From contig CBDHCB010000001.1 of NCBI GenBank assembly GCA_965260935.1, positions 146,997 to 210,996 on the forward strand: a stretch of DNA of 64,000 nt, written 5' to 3'. Position 1 is the first letter of the stretch. Each line of letters starts with the position of its first letter. This document shows, piece after piece, positions 51,976 to 62,350 of the stretch. The translations under genes were made by a program, and so were the position numbers. This DNA is from JBBROS01 sp965260935. GTDB lineage: Bacteria; Pseudomonadota; Alphaproteobacteria; Acetobacterales; Acetobacteraceae. The notes under the pieces were generated by a model that did not search any database, was not told the DNA's origin, and saw only the letters and a list, made by a program, of their open reading frames with translations.

Positions 51976-53081
51976 TAGAATGCGCCCGATTTCTTCGCGA
52001 GAACCATGACGGGTAATCCGTTCAACCCGACCCAGATCACCCGAGCGGGCTTCGAGTACCAGGACCTCCTCGGCATCGGCTTCCTCCTCGACCTCTTCCA
52101 GGAACCGGACCTCTTCGAGTGGGTCGCCCTCGACAGCGAGTCGGCGGTAGACGGCGAGAGGCTCGGAGGTTTGGACGACGTGGTCGCCCTTCGCGGGAAA
52201 GACGGGGTTCTCCTGCTGCGCCAGGTGAAATTCACCGTGGACCCCGGGCGGGAAGACCTCGAACTCTCGGTGGACTGGCTCCTGGCCAAGCGAAAGAAGG
52301 GGACGTCGAGCCTCCGGAAGTGGTCGGATCGACTCCTTGATGCCGTGCGCCGAGGGCGTCGGGTCGACGCGGCCCTGCTGACGAACCGACGGCCGGACGC
52401 CACACTCTCCGGGGCCATCGAAAGCGGGCTCCTGCAGCCCGACAAGGTGCTGCCAGCTGACTGGGCGAGGCTAATCTCGGAGATCGGCTCGGAGGAGGAT
52501 GCGCGGACCTTCTTCGCGGCATTCCGGTTTGAGCATTCGCAGCCCTGCCTGGACGATCTCGAGAGAACCCTCCGCGATCGCGTCGTGCCGGAATACACGG
52601 ACGACGATGGGTGGGAGCGTCTGCGGTCGGCGGTGCGCACCTGGTCCATCTCGGCGGGTCGGCCGCGGGCGGGCGGTCACATCCGCCACGACGATCTGAA
52701 GGCCCTTTTCTCGACCCGTTGGCCGAAACCTCTCTCGCAGGACTTCCGCGTCCCGCAGGACTACGCACCCCCGGATGACGACTTCCATCGCCTCTTCCGG
52801 GAGCGCGCCGAGCAGCCCGGCACGACCGTCCTGGCCGGTCCTCCCGGCCGGGGGAAGAGCACCTACCTCTCGCATGTCGCGCAGGAACTGGCAGAGGATT
52901 CATGGCCGGTCGTCCGACATCACTATTTCCTCTCGCTTTCCGACGGCCTGGGGCGGTCCCGATACGTCGAGGCATCCTACTCGCTCGTCCACCAGATGGT
53001 ACGCCTCTACCCGGAGCTCAGCGTCCGGGATCCGCGCGACGAGGACCGACTGCGCGGGACACTGGAGGAGGCGGGTCGGCT

Positions 53082-54424
53082 CTCATGCCTCCCCTCATTT
53101 CGCTTCAATGATGGAGACGGTCGGGGATCGCACGCCGGTTCGGGCTGGATTGCCTGACGCACGGGCGGTGACAAGCGGCTAAGCGGCCTTGCAAGCGGGG
53201 CCGGGACGCGGTTTCAGGCCCTGCAATCCGATGCATGGGGCTGGACGATGCCGACCAAGAAGCCACTCTCGTTCGAGGGCGTCCACTGCTTTCTCAAGAC
53301 GCTGTTCGCGGACGACCTGCATGCCAAGCGCGTGCTTTCGCTGGCAGGAGCCACCATAGGGGTGATCGAGTCTGCGTCTCTCGCGGTCGCCATGATCGGC
53401 CAGGGCCTGGCACTGGCCCGCGGACGCCTGACCAAGCATTCCATCAAGCAGGTGGACCGGCTGCTGTCCAACCCGGGCATCGACGTCGATGCCTTGCTGG
53501 TCCACTGGGTGCCCTACGTCGTGGGGAGCCGGTCCAGCATCACGGTTGCGATGGACTGGACCGACTTCGACGCCGACGGCCAGGCGACGATCATGCTGTC
53601 GCTGCTGTGCCGCCACGGGCGGGCGACGCCGCTGGTGTGGCTGACGGTCGACACGGCCACGCTGAAGGACCGGCGCAACGATCACGAGGATCGGGTGCTG
53701 ATGCGCCTGGCCGAGGTGCTGCCCGCCGGTGTCCGCGTGCGCATCGTGGCCGACCGCGGCTTCGGCGACCAGAAGCTCTACCGGATGCTGACCGAGGAGC
53801 TGGAGTTCGACTTCGTCATCCGGTTCCGGGGCAACATCAAGGTGACCGCCGCCGACGGCGAGGCACGGCCGGCGGCCGGGTGGGTCGGAGCAGGCGGACG
53901 CGCGCGCGTGCTGCGCGGCGCCACGGTCACCGCCGCAGGCTGTCCGGTTGCCACCGTGGTGTGCGTGCAAGCGAAGGACATGAAGCAGCCCTGGTGCCTG
54001 GCCGCCAGCGTCACTAACGAAACTTCACGGGAGCTGATCAACCTATACGGCAAACGTTGGGGCATCGAGGGCGCGTTCCGCGACGCCAAGGACCTGCGCT
54101 TCGGCATGGGCATGGGCGCGGTGCACGTCAGCACCCCCGACCGGCGCGACCGCCTGTGGCTGGTCAACGCGTTCGCGGTCGTGCTGCTGACCCTGCTCGG
54201 CACGGCAGGCGAGGCGCTCGGCTATGACCGGCACCTCAAGTCCAACACCAGCACGCGACGCACCCACTCGCTGTTCCGTCAGGGCAGCATGCTCTACGAA
54301 CTCATCCCCACCATGCCAGACCATCGCCTACGGCCCTTGGCCGAACAGTTCGCCCAAATGCTGGGAGCACAACCGGTGTTCAGCGGAATGTTCGGTGCAA
54401 TCTGAGAATGAGGGGAGTCTTGAG
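53082..54424 (+). mobile_element. IS4-family insertion sequence with 9-bp target duplication
   Basis: A 1343-bp element with imperfect 18-bp ends: CTCATGCCTCCCCTCATT on the left and, on the complement of the right end, CTCAAGACTCCCCTCATT. It is flanked by direct repeats GGGTCGGCT at 53073-53081 and 54425-54433. Precise removal with one repeat copy restores the STAND reading frame between its Walker A and Walker B motifs. Confidence 0.9.
53248..54405 (+). CDS. IS4-family transposase
   Basis: A 385-aa DDE transposase. First Asp in VAMDWTDFDADGQATIM, second Asp in RVRIVADRGFGDQKLYRMLT, and the YREK signature YGKRWGIEGAFRDAKDLRFG, with Tyr, Arg, Glu and Lys at family spacing. The length is complete and no stop interrupts it, so the IS could still be mobile. 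Confidence 0.93.
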   Translation: MPTKKPLSFEGVHCFLKTLFADDLHAKRVLSLAGATIGVIESASLAVAMIGQGLALARGRLTKHSIKQVDRLLSNPGIDVDALLVHWVPYVVGSRSSITVAMDWTDFDADGQATIMLSLLCRHGRATPLVWLTVDTATLKDRRNDHEDRVLMRLAEVLPAGVRVRIVADRGFGDQKLYRMLTEELEFDFVIRFRGNIKVTAADGEARPAAGWVGAGGRARVLRGATVTAAGCPVATVVCVQAKDMKQPWCLAASVTNETSRELINLYGKRWGIEGAFRDAKDLRFGMGMGAVHVSTPDRRDRLWLVNAFAVVLLTLLGTAGEALGYDRHLKSNTSTRRTHSLFRQGSMLYELIPTMPDHRLRPLAEQFAQMLGAQPVFSGMFGAI

Positions 54425-57400
54425 GGGTCGGCTGGCTCTTGCGGCGGGCAAGACCCTCGTCGTGATCGTGGATGGCCTCGACCACGTCTGGCGCGACACC
54501 GGGGAGAACCGCCAACTCGTCCACCTTTTCAACATTCTCCTACCACCCCCGCCCGGGGTTTCGGTCGTCGCCGGCACCCAGCCGGTGGAGGATAGCCATC
54601 TGCCCCCGCGATTGCTCGCTACCGAGCCGAGGGAGGGTTGGCTCACTCTGCCCCAGATGGGGCCGACTGCGGTACGCCGGTGGGTGGAGCACCAAGCCGA
54701 TGCCGGGCGTCTGCTTCCCCCGGAGAACTGGGATCGCGCGGACGCCCTGACGGGGATCGCAGAGGCATTCGAAGAGATCACGGGCGGACATCCCCTGCAC
54801 CTCGTCTACTCCTTCGAGGCGCTTGTGCAGCGTCATAGTCCCGTGTTCCCCCACGACGTGCGCTCCCTTCCGCTGTGTCCCGACGGCGACATCCGGCGCT
54901 ACTACGGAAGCCTCTGGACCGGACTCGGCCCCGACGCGCGGGAGATGATCCACGTCATGGCAGTGGCGGGGTTCTCCTGGCCCCGAAACGGGGTGATCGA
55001 ATGCCTCGGGGGCACGGCGTCCGTCCGCGCGTGGAGCGAGATCGCCCACCTCACGGCGACACGACGGACCGGCACTCAGCCCTTCCACGAAAGCCTAATC
55101 GCGTGGGTGCGGGCCCGCGCCGATCACGCCGAGGCCGAAGGCAGGCTCCTGCCCCGCATCGTCGCTTGGCTCAAGGGTCGGGATCCGGGGGACGCGTGGC
55201 GTTGGGGTTGGCTCTGGATCATGCAGGCGCGGCTTGGTGCACCCGAGGAACTCGTCGCCGGGCCTACGCGGGAGTGGGTCATGGACGCCCTCTGCCGGGC
55301 CCGCCCCGGGAAGGAGATCGAACGCGTTATCAATGCGGCGGAGCGAGCAGCATTCGGGAAGGGTGCCTACCCGCGGGTGGTCGAGCTGCGCTCCCTGCGG
55401 GTACGCCTGCTGAACGGAGGGAAGTTCCAGCTTCAGGAGTTCGCGCCGTTTCTCGAGACGGCGTTGCGCCTGTCCGGCGACCGCTGGTCCTGCTCCCAGG
55501 CGGTCGGCGACTTGCGAGCGGCAGAATCCCCGGAGCTGGTGGCCGTGGCGCGCATATTCCGGGGCGAGTAGAACGACGTCTGCGTCGCGATCTTCGACGA
55601 ATTGAACGATCGCCTGCGGCATCAGGCCGAATTCGGTTCGGGACGCTCGGCACCGGACCAGGATCTTCCCAGGCTGGTCGCGATATCGGCTGCCAACATC
55701 ACCGGCTTCGACGATTCTCGGGTCGTTCGCTACGTGCGAGCGGCCGGGGGTGCGGCAATCTTCCAGGCATTCGTCGACGAGCTGGTAGTCCAGAAGGATT
55801 TCGAGCGCTTGGTTCGGCTCGCGGGGGATCGGAATCTCAAAGGCTTCCGCCGGTCCATCATCCTGCTCGCCATCATTCGTCTCGGCATGGTCGAAGGGGT
55901 GGACCCTCGAACACGTCCGGATCTCGGCGTTGTATTCGACCACCCGCTCGGGACGTGCTGGTCGGTAGTGAAACGGACGGGCGTCCGACGCGTGCTGTCG
56001 GCGTCCGACCCACCCCGGCCCGACATGCGCGATCGCTTCCATTCCCGGAGCGGCATACCCGCATACCTTCATGCCCTGTTCTTCGGCATTGTTGCCACCG
56101 GCCTAATCTCGGCAGGCCCGTTCAGCCCTCGTCGCGAAGGTCCGCTGGAAGGGCGGGCGTGGCTCACCGGTGCCATCGCATGGCTCGAGGAGCAGGCGCT
56201 GGCTTCAGTCGAGGCGATTGGGAAAGGGAAGTGCCCGGGTCTCGAACCATTTCTCCGTGCAACGTTACGTGCAACGTTAGATGTGTTGCCTCCGCCACGG
56301 AATGCTCGCTTTGAGGAACGCCAGGACGAGAGCGTCTTTCGGCAGGCGGTCGCCGCCATCGGGGCGGATTTGGAACTTCTTCGGCACGCTGGAGGCTTGG
56401 CCCCGAGTGTCGGTGTCGCGCTGCTGGATTCCCCGGACGATCGTGCAACGGGGGCGAGAGCTGCAAGCCGATCTCTTTTCGCTAGAGGCATTCGCCTGTT
56501 CGCATCGGACATAGCTCGGCACGAGATAGAAAAGGACCTCGAGGCTCTCGACCGGAAGGTGACCCAGTTCGACGAGCGATCGACTGAATACCTCGACCTC
56601 GCCCGCTATGCGATCTTTCATGGGCTCGACGCCGAAGGGGCGAGAGCATTGCGGAGTGCGGCCGGGTGCGTACTCGGCTACGGCTACCGGAAGGATCCAG
56701 CCATTTTTGAGCTGCTCTACGCGATCGAGGCCTGCCTCCGTGCTAGACTAACGGAAGCCCGGGGATGGATCGCGGAGATCGCGCCATCGGTCATGGCGAT
56801 CAGGACCTACACGGACGGCGACGAGACACGGCATACGCGGGGGCACTTCGCTGAACTCCTTGCCGAGCATCAGCCGGAGTGGCTCGTCTCCTTGTGCGAG
56901 GAGGAGGCGGCGCATGCAAGATGGAGCGATCTCGACGATTCACTCAAGAAGGCCCTTTGGGTGGTCCCGTCCGACTCGAAGGTCGCGTCGGCTCTCTTCG
57001 CGACATTGGTTTTTCGATCCGAGTTGAAGGCGCTGGAAGCCAGAGCTGAGAAGGGTGAGCCCGGTATCGGGGATGCTCTTTCGAGACAGTTGACGGTGAC
57101 GGGCGGCATGCCCCTCGCGAGCTACAGAAGGGATGGGTACTCCGGAAGGTCGTCGGAGGATGCTCCCACGCTCAATCCCGAGGTCCCCTGGCTCGGCGAA
57201 TACCCGCCGGACGCATTGGAGAGGTTTCTCGACGAGATCGACGGCTTCGGTTCCGACTACGATCGCCGGGATGCAGCCATCGGAGCCTGGTTAAGGCACT
57301 GGGAGCGCATGGGGAGGGGCAACGAGGCTGTTTCCACCCTGGTGGAACGGACCCGGCTCACGAGACACCGCTATCCCGCCGAAAGGGGGCTCGACGTCGC

Positions 57401-57760
57401 TTGCGACGTCGCTCTCCGCGTCTTCGGGAAGGAGGGCGCGTACCCCCTATTCGTGCATGCGCATATCTTGAGGCGCGGTTGGGGGACGTGGTGGTCAGGT
57501 CGGGAGGAGGCGTTGCGTCGCCTGCGGCGGGTGGCGGAGGTCTACCCGGAGCGCTGGGAGGACTTCATCCGACGAACCTCCGCGAGCGACGACAGCCGCC
57601 TGAATGATTGGCTCTCGATCGGCAGCGACCTGTGGGTCGAGTTCTTTCTCCTCGTCGGCCGGCCTGATCTCGCGGGGGCGCTCACCCGATCCATGCTAGA
57701 CAGCCATCTCCGGGAACTGGCCAGCCAGCCGATCCCGGACGTCCCGTGGGTCGTCACGGC

Positions 57761-59209
57761 ATGATGTCGGACGCCCTCGCGTTTCGCTTGCTCCTCACCC
57801 GCTTGGACGCTCCAGCCCGCTTGGTTCGGTTGCTCGCGGCACGTGAGATCGGTGCTCTCCTGGCTCGGGACGGCGATGGCGCACTGCGGTCCCTATATCT
57901 CGACTGGTTTTCCCGTCGTCCTCTGGAGTCTTGCTGCATCGATGCCGCTATCCCGATCGGCCTCTCAGGACCACGGCTCTGGACCGATCTGTCGACCTTC
58001 ACACGGGCGGGACGGCCGTCGATCCTGCTCGACATGCTTGCCGGCGAAATATTCGGTCGCAGGCCCGCCTTCCGCCCCTGGCTAAACGCCCACAGTCGGG
58101 AGCCGCCGCGCGACTTCGAACCGCCCGAACACTTCGCGCTCTGGTCGTCGAGGCATCTGGCGCCAATCTACCTAAGGGTGCTCCGAGATGCCGATCACTG
58201 GACCTCGGAGCCGTTCCTCCTTCGTCAGTACGCGTGGGAATATGCTGAACTTAAACGTCGAACGGGCCTGCCGGACGCTGATTTCAGCTACTTCTTCGAC
58301 AGCGACGATAAGCATCTTAGCCAGCACGAGAGCGCGACCTCCGCGCTCTACCTGTCTGCCTACCTGCGAGCGATCCACTTCGGCGTGGCGCTGCGCGACA
58401 TGCCCCTGGCCCTCGCGGAACACGCGGCCAGTTTCGCGCGACCGGCGCACCTACGCCTTGCCTTGGTACGTCCTGGTATGCCCCCGGCCGGCTGGCCGTG
58501 CTTCGATGATGATCCGACGGCCGACGCTTGGCTCGACGCGATTGCGGCGGACGATCCAAGACAGCTACGGGATGACGACGACGAATGGATCGTCGCAGCC
58601 GCATCGGCCCTGGTTCACCAGTCGGACGACCGCTGGATCATGGCTGAAGTCAATTCGGCATGGACGGCCGGCCCCCTCCCGCAGGGCCCGGAGTTGCCGG
58701 CGGCATCGGGCTTGGAGGTAGGCGGAGATGGCGACGCATTGCTTCCCCAGCGTCTGCATTATCCAATCTCCCGGCACCAAGCGTCCTTCCGTTCATCCGA
58801 AGAGCTTTTGGTCACCAACGCCAGAGCCTACCCATTCCCGGGTCGGTGGCACCTAGACGTGATCGATCGCTGCGGCGTAGTTCCCGTCCTGCCCGTTCGC
58901 CACGAGCCCATTGAAGTGGAGTACGAGGCGGACGGGATCTGGTTCCGCCACGAAGGCCGTGCAATCGCCCGATGGATCCACTGGTATCATCGTTGGACGA
59001 TGAGCCATCCCGAGGCGCGCACCTGTGCATCCGGGGCAGCGTTCCTCCTGTCCCGGCCGACCGTCGCCCGGATGGAAGCGGAAGCAGGTGTAGGCTTCCT
59101 GCGCGTCGTGACGGCGGCGAACCATCCCCGCGGCCATAAGGCCGGAGGATTTATCGCCCGCAGGGTTCGTTGTTCGTGGCCTGTGGCCTTCGGTCGACAG
59201 GGATGCTGA
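57761..59209 (+). CDS. unknown partner protein of the nuclease-STAND gene
   Basis: A 482-aa protein whose ATG overlaps the STAND stop (ATGA), indicating translational coupling and a joint role. The N-terminal half is helical (FRLLLTRLDAPARLVRLLAA, REIGALLARDGDGALRSLYL), perhaps HEAT-like. The middle has many aromatic residues (YAWEYAELKRRTGLPDADFS), and the C-terminal half is beta-rich (RWHLDVIDRCGVVPVLPVRH, VEYEADGIWFRHEGRAIARW). No catalytic motif is recognised. It remains intact although the upstream gene is broken. Confidence 0.65.
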   Translation: MMSDALAFRLLLTRLDAPARLVRLLAAREIGALLARDGDGALRSLYLDWFSRRPLESCCIDAAIPIGLSGPRLWTDLSTFTRAGRPSILLDMLAGEIFGRRPAFRPWLNAHSREPPRDFEPPEHFALWSSRHLAPIYLRVLRDADHWTSEPFLLRQYAWEYAELKRRTGLPDADFSYFFDSDDKHLSQHESATSALYLSAYLRAIHFGVALRDMPLALAEHAASFARPAHLRLALVRPGMPPAGWPCFDDDPTADAWLDAIAADDPRQLRDDDDEWIVAAASALVHQSDDRWIMAEVNSAWTAGPLPQGPELPAASGLEVGGDGDALLPQRLHYPISRHQASFRSSEELLVTNARAYPFPGRWHLDVIDRCGVVPVLPVRHEPIEVEYEADGIWFRHEGRAIARWIHWYHRWTMSHPEARTCASGAAFLLSRPTVARMEAEAGVGFLRVVTAANHPRGHKAGGFIARRVRCSWPVAFGRQGC

Positions 59210-59365
59210 TGCTCGACCCTCATACCTCGCTCGAAGACAAGCAGCCTTAGGAAGGCCCGCCCCCTAACGGCCGCTTTCCCAGACGTCCCACTCGAAAGCG
59301 GACCTGCTGCTTTCGGCCAGGCGCGGTCCGCAGCCTGTTTTCTACAAACGCCTGCTTTTAGGTGG

Positions 59366-59392
59366 GTGCGACGCGGCCTGACCGCGTCGCAC
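59366..59392 (-). terminator. strong hairpin downstream of the VOC gene
   Basis: GTGCGACGCGG and CCGCGTCGCAC form a perfect 11-bp stem with a 5-nt loop. It lies just past the - strand VOC stop codon (59403) and also downstream of the + strand partner gene, so it could end both convergent transcripts. No U tract. Confidence 0.5.
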
Positions 59393-59402
59393 TGTTCGCA
59401 GT

Positions 59403-59774
59403 TCAGGCGGGACGGTGGACTACGCAGAGCTTGTTGCCGTCAGGGTCGCGGAGGTAGGCGAGATAGACGCCGTTGGCGCGCAGGCCCGGCGCATCCTCGA
59501 TGGCGGTGCCGCCGTTCTCGACTCCAGCCTTGTGCCAGGCGTCGCCCTCCGCGGTGCTCTCGACCTTAAAGCCGATCGTGCCGCCGTTCGCGCCGCATGC
59601 TGCGGCACCGTCGATCGGCTTGCTGAGCATCAGCCGCCCGCCGCGGTGCGCGTAAACCAGGCGGCCGGCCGGATCCATGTTCCCGGGACTGCCTCCCATG
59701 GCGCCGAGGGTAGCGTCGTAGAAGGCCTTGGATCGATCGAGGTCGTTGCTGCCGAGCATGATGTGGTTGAACAT
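59403..59774 (-). CDS. VOC-family (glyoxalase-fold) protein
   Basis: A 123-aa single VOC domain pair: HIMLGSNDLDRSKAFYDATL at the start, GAMGGSPGNMDPAGRLVYAH, GGTIGFKVESTAEGDAWHKA, and the terminal GVYLAYLRDPDGNKLCVVHR. The N-terminal His and the terminal DPDGNKL are typical of metal-binding members. Substrate unknown. The following 59775-60249 stretch (about 475 bp) contains only unsupported frames. Confidence 0.85.
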   Translation of the reverse strand: MFNHIMLGSNDLDRSKAFYDATLGAMGGSPGNMDPAGRLVYAHRGGRLMLSKPIDGAAACGANGGTIGFKVESTAEGDAWHKAGVENGGTAIEDAPGLRANGVYLAYLRDPDGNKLCVVHRPA

Positions 59775-60249
59775 CGGTGCCTCCGTTGATAGCCGGTCCC
59801 GTGAGTGGTTCGGCTCCGCTACACCGGGCCGGCACAGTACGACAAGGGTGGGCAGTTAGCCGTCCGCATTGGCATGGCTGGGTGAGAGCTTCGGAGGCGA
59901 GTGCGGCAATGCCAACACGTACCGGCGCAAAGAACGGCCATAGAAACTGGCGGCTCGCAGGCAGTGATCAATGTCCGCTTCTCCCGCTCAGCTGTTCCGA
60001 AACGGACCGTCCGCTCGCGGCCAAAGCACCATGAGCCTGCCGCTCGTCCGCTCCGTCGCGTCAATGCGGTGCCGTCACCGGCGTCGTCGTCGGGCGCATC
60101 TCGTGTAGCATTGCGAGGAGGCGAATCGCCCTTGTCGCGGCAGGGCCACGGCGGGTGGCGCGGAACCGCTCTTCATCGGCCGACGGCAGCGCTGCATGGC
60201 GCCGGCTCTGCGCGGGTTCTGTTTGCCGCACTGACGCCCATACGCCGCG

Positions 60250-61233
60250 TCACGCTATCCGCACCACCAGCTTGCCGAAATGATCCGCGCCAGACAGCGC
60301 CTCATACGCTGCCTCGCCCGCGTCCCATTCGAACACTCGGTCCAACACGGGCGCGATGCCTGTCCGGACCAGGGCATGCAGCATGGCAACCGGCCCCACG
60401 TAGATGCCCTGCACCGTGATGCGTCGGCTCAGGATGGCCGCAGTGTCCACCGGGCCATTGAACCCGGTCAGCACGCCCATGAGTGAGATCCGGCCGTCGA
60501 GCCGCACCGCCTGCAAGGTGCTGTTCAGCGTGGCGGGGCCGCCCACGTCCACGGCCAAGTCGGCACCCTCGCCGCCAGTGAGCCGCAGCACCTCCGACGC
60601 CCAATCCGGCGTCGTGCGGTAGTTGATGACCTCATTCGCCCCAAGCGCCCGGGCGCGCGCGAGCTTGCCGTCCGAGCTGGAGGTGATAATGACTCGCGCC
60701 CCCGCAGCCTTGGCAAGCTGCAAGGCAAAAATGGACACGCCGCCGGTGCCCAGCAGCAGCACGGTTTCGCCGGGCTGCACGGCCCGGCGCTCGAACAGTG
60801 CGGCCCAGGCCGTCACCCCGGCGCAGGGCAGCGTGGCCGCTTGCTCGAAGCTCATGTCCTCCGGCACCCGGACCAGGGCCGATGCGGGCAGCACGACATG
60901 CTGCGCCAGCATGCCGTTTGTGCCGTCGCCGCCCAGGGCGGTTGCCTTCTTGGCGGCGGTCAATGGACCGTCGACCCAACCCGGCATGAACCCGGCCACG
61001 ACGCGGTCGCCCAAGGTCCACTCCGGCACGCCCGGACCGATGGCATCTACGACTCCAGCCCCGTCCGACAGCGGCACCAGCCCGGCATTGCCGCCAGCCT
61101 GCAATAGATCGCGATAGTTCAACGAGGCAGCCCGGACCGCCACAACCACTTCTCCCGGCCCGGGCGCGGCGGGTCCGGGGCGGTCCACGGCCTGCAAGCG
61201 GGGCAGACGTCCGGTCAGCTCGTATGCGCGCAT
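60250..61233 (-). CDS. MDR-family NAD(P)H:quinone/zinc-type alcohol oxidoreductase
   Basis: A 327-aa medium-chain oxidoreductase. N-terminal GroES-like domain with VRAASLNYRDLLQAGGN and PLSDGAGVVDAIGPGVPEWT. Nucleotide-binding domain with VLLLGTGGVSIFALQLAKAA and RARALGANEVINYRTTPDWA. Structural-zinc Cys residues are absent, so it is of the zinc-independent, quinone-oxidoreductase-like type. ATG 61233 has an AAGGAG site. It is divergent from a HxlR regulator 80 bp away, a typical regulator-target pair. Confidence 0.85.
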   Translation of the reverse strand: MRAYELTGRLPRLQAVDRPGPAAPGPGEVVVAVRAASLNYRDLLQAGGNAGLVPLSDGAGVVDAIGPGVPEWTLGDRVVAGFMPGWVDGPLTAAKKATALGGDGTNGMLAQHVVLPASALVRVPEDMSFEQAATLPCAGVTAWAALFERRAVQPGETVLLLGTGGVSIFALQLAKAAGARVIITSSSDGKLARARALGANEVINYRTTPDWASEVLRLTGGEGADLAVDVGGPATLNSTLQAVRLDGRISLMGVLTGFNGPVDTAAILSRRITVQGIYVGPVAMLHALVRTGIAPVLDRVFEWDAGEAAYEALSGADHFGKLVVRIA

Positions 61234-61313
61234 GTGTGTGCTCCTTGAGGAGGCAAAGACATGGGGCCATGTTGCTCCGTGCAGCAGTACGCACAACCGG
61301 AACAGGTAGTATC

Positions 61314-61700
61314 ATGGATGGAACTGTCGGCACTCATCGCCCACGCCGCGCCGCCGGGCGCACGGGCTGCGCCGTGGAGGCCACGCTGTCCGTCATCGGC
61401 GGCGTATGGAAGCCGGTGCTGCTTTTCCACCTCCTGGGCGGGACCCTGCGCTTCAACGCCCTGTGCCGTTTGACACCATCGGCCACGCCGCGGATGGTCA
61501 CGCTGCAACTGCGCGAGCTGGAAGCGGACGGCATCGTGCGGCGGACGGTTTATCCCGAGGTGCCGCCCAAGGTGGAGTATGCGCTGACGCCGCTTGGCAG
61601 GACGCTCGAGCCTGTCCTGCTCAGCATGAGGGAGTGGGGCACGGTATTCCAGGTGCCCGGCGCTCAGGGCATCCCCGCTCGCATGACCCCGGTCTCATAA
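61314..61700 (+). CDS. HxlR-family transcriptional regulator
   Basis: A 128-aa winged-helix regulator. The HxlR core is clear: an N-terminal Cys (GCAVEATLSVIGGVWKPVLL), then FHLLGGTLRFNALCRLTPSA, PRMVTLQLRELEADGIVRRT and PPKVEYALTPLGRTLEPVLL. Members often sense reactive electrophiles or oxidants through that Cys. The divergent oxidoreductase gene shares its promoter region (61234-61313). Confidence 0.88.
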   Translation: MDGTVGTHRPRRAAGRTGCAVEATLSVIGGVWKPVLLFHLLGGTLRFNALCRLTPSATPRMVTLQLRELEADGIVRRTVYPEVPPKVEYALTPLGRTLEPVLLSMREWGTVFQVPGAQGIPARMTPVS

Positions 61701-61793
61701 GTACGGGCTTTGTTTGGCAGATGACCGAAAATACCCGTTCGTCGGATGTCAGGACCCGCCGGTTCTGATATCGCGTCGCCACCCCAGGCAGCG

Positions 61794-62327
61794 TCAGGCG
61801 TCAGGCGTTGCCCGAAGCAACTCCTGCACGTCGAGCCGGCGGGTGAACATCGTCAGCGATCCGTCCGCTGCGCGTGGCCATTGCGCGGCTGGGCGGTCCC
61901 AGTAGAGCTCGACGCCGTTGCGGTCCGGATCGGATAGATAGAGCGCCTCGCTTACGCCGTGGTCCGACGCTCCATCGAGCGCGATCCCTGCCGCGGCGAG
62001 CCGCCGGAGCGCATCCGCCAGGTCGGCGCGCGTCGGGTAGAGGATCGCCAGGTGGAACAGCCCCGTGTTGCCCGGCGCCGGAGGCGAACCGCCGCGGCTT
62101 TCCCAGGTGTTCAGCCCGATGTGGTGGTGGTAGCCGCCGGCCGAGATGAACGCCGCCTCCTTGCCGTAGCGCTGCATCAGCTCGAACCCCAGCACGCCGA
62201 CGTAGAAGGCGAGCGATCGTTCGAGGTCAGAGACTTTCAGGTGGACGTGGCCGATGCGGACGCCTCCGGACATCGGCCGGGTCGCGGGCAGGGAGGTGGA
62301 AGCGGAGCCAATCATGGTGTTGGGCAT
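61794..62327 (-). CDS. VOC-family ring-cleaving-dioxygenase-like protein
   Basis: A 177-aa protein similar to CatE/catechol-2,3-dioxygenase-type VOC proteins: RIGHVHLKVSDLERSLAFYV with the metal His, FELMQRYGKEAAFISAGGYH followed by HHIGLNTWESRGG (second metal His), LFHLAILYPTRADLADALRR, and ALYLSDPDRNGVELYWDRPA with the metal Glu. One VOC repeat pair only, shorter than classical extradiol enzymes. It starts 23 bp after the DoxX gene on the same strand, probably one operon. Confidence 0.83.
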   Translation of the reverse strand: MPNTMIGSASTSLPATRPMSGGVRIGHVHLKVSDLERSLAFYVGVLGFELMQRYGKEAAFISAGGYHHHIGLNTWESRGGSPPAPGNTGLFHLAILYPTRADLADALRRLAAAGIALDGASDHGVSEALYLSDPDRNGVELYWDRPAAQWPRAADGSLTMFTRRLDVQELLRATPDA

Positions 62328-62350
62328 TGCAGGCGCTCCTTCAGAAAGGT

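Larger units (their letters stand above)
52006..57764 (+). pseudogene. nuclease-STAND NTPase (Avs-like architecture), split by an IS4-family element and an amber codon
   Basis: The restored gene joins 52006-53081 to 54434-57764 in frame and would encode about 1,470 aa. N-terminus: a DUF4297/Cap4-like nuclease fold (AGFEYQDLLGIGFLLDLFQE, then LDDVVALRGKDGVLLLRQVK with the QxK end). Walker A is GPPGRGKST at about residue 278. After the IS come Walker B KTLVVIVDGLDHVW and a STAND-like helical region (EEITGGHPLHLVYSFEALVQ). A long helical C-terminal sensor-like part follows. A TAG at 55569-55571 interrupts the frame, and the code continues unchanged after it (NDVCVAIFDELNDRLRH). As written it should not give a full protein. 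The Avs link is inference from domain order. Confidence 0.75.

Noticed and set aside
59901..60419. + strand frame between the VOC and MDR genes
   Set aside because: Overlaps the 3' end of the oxidoreductase gene and lacks any domain or ribosome site.
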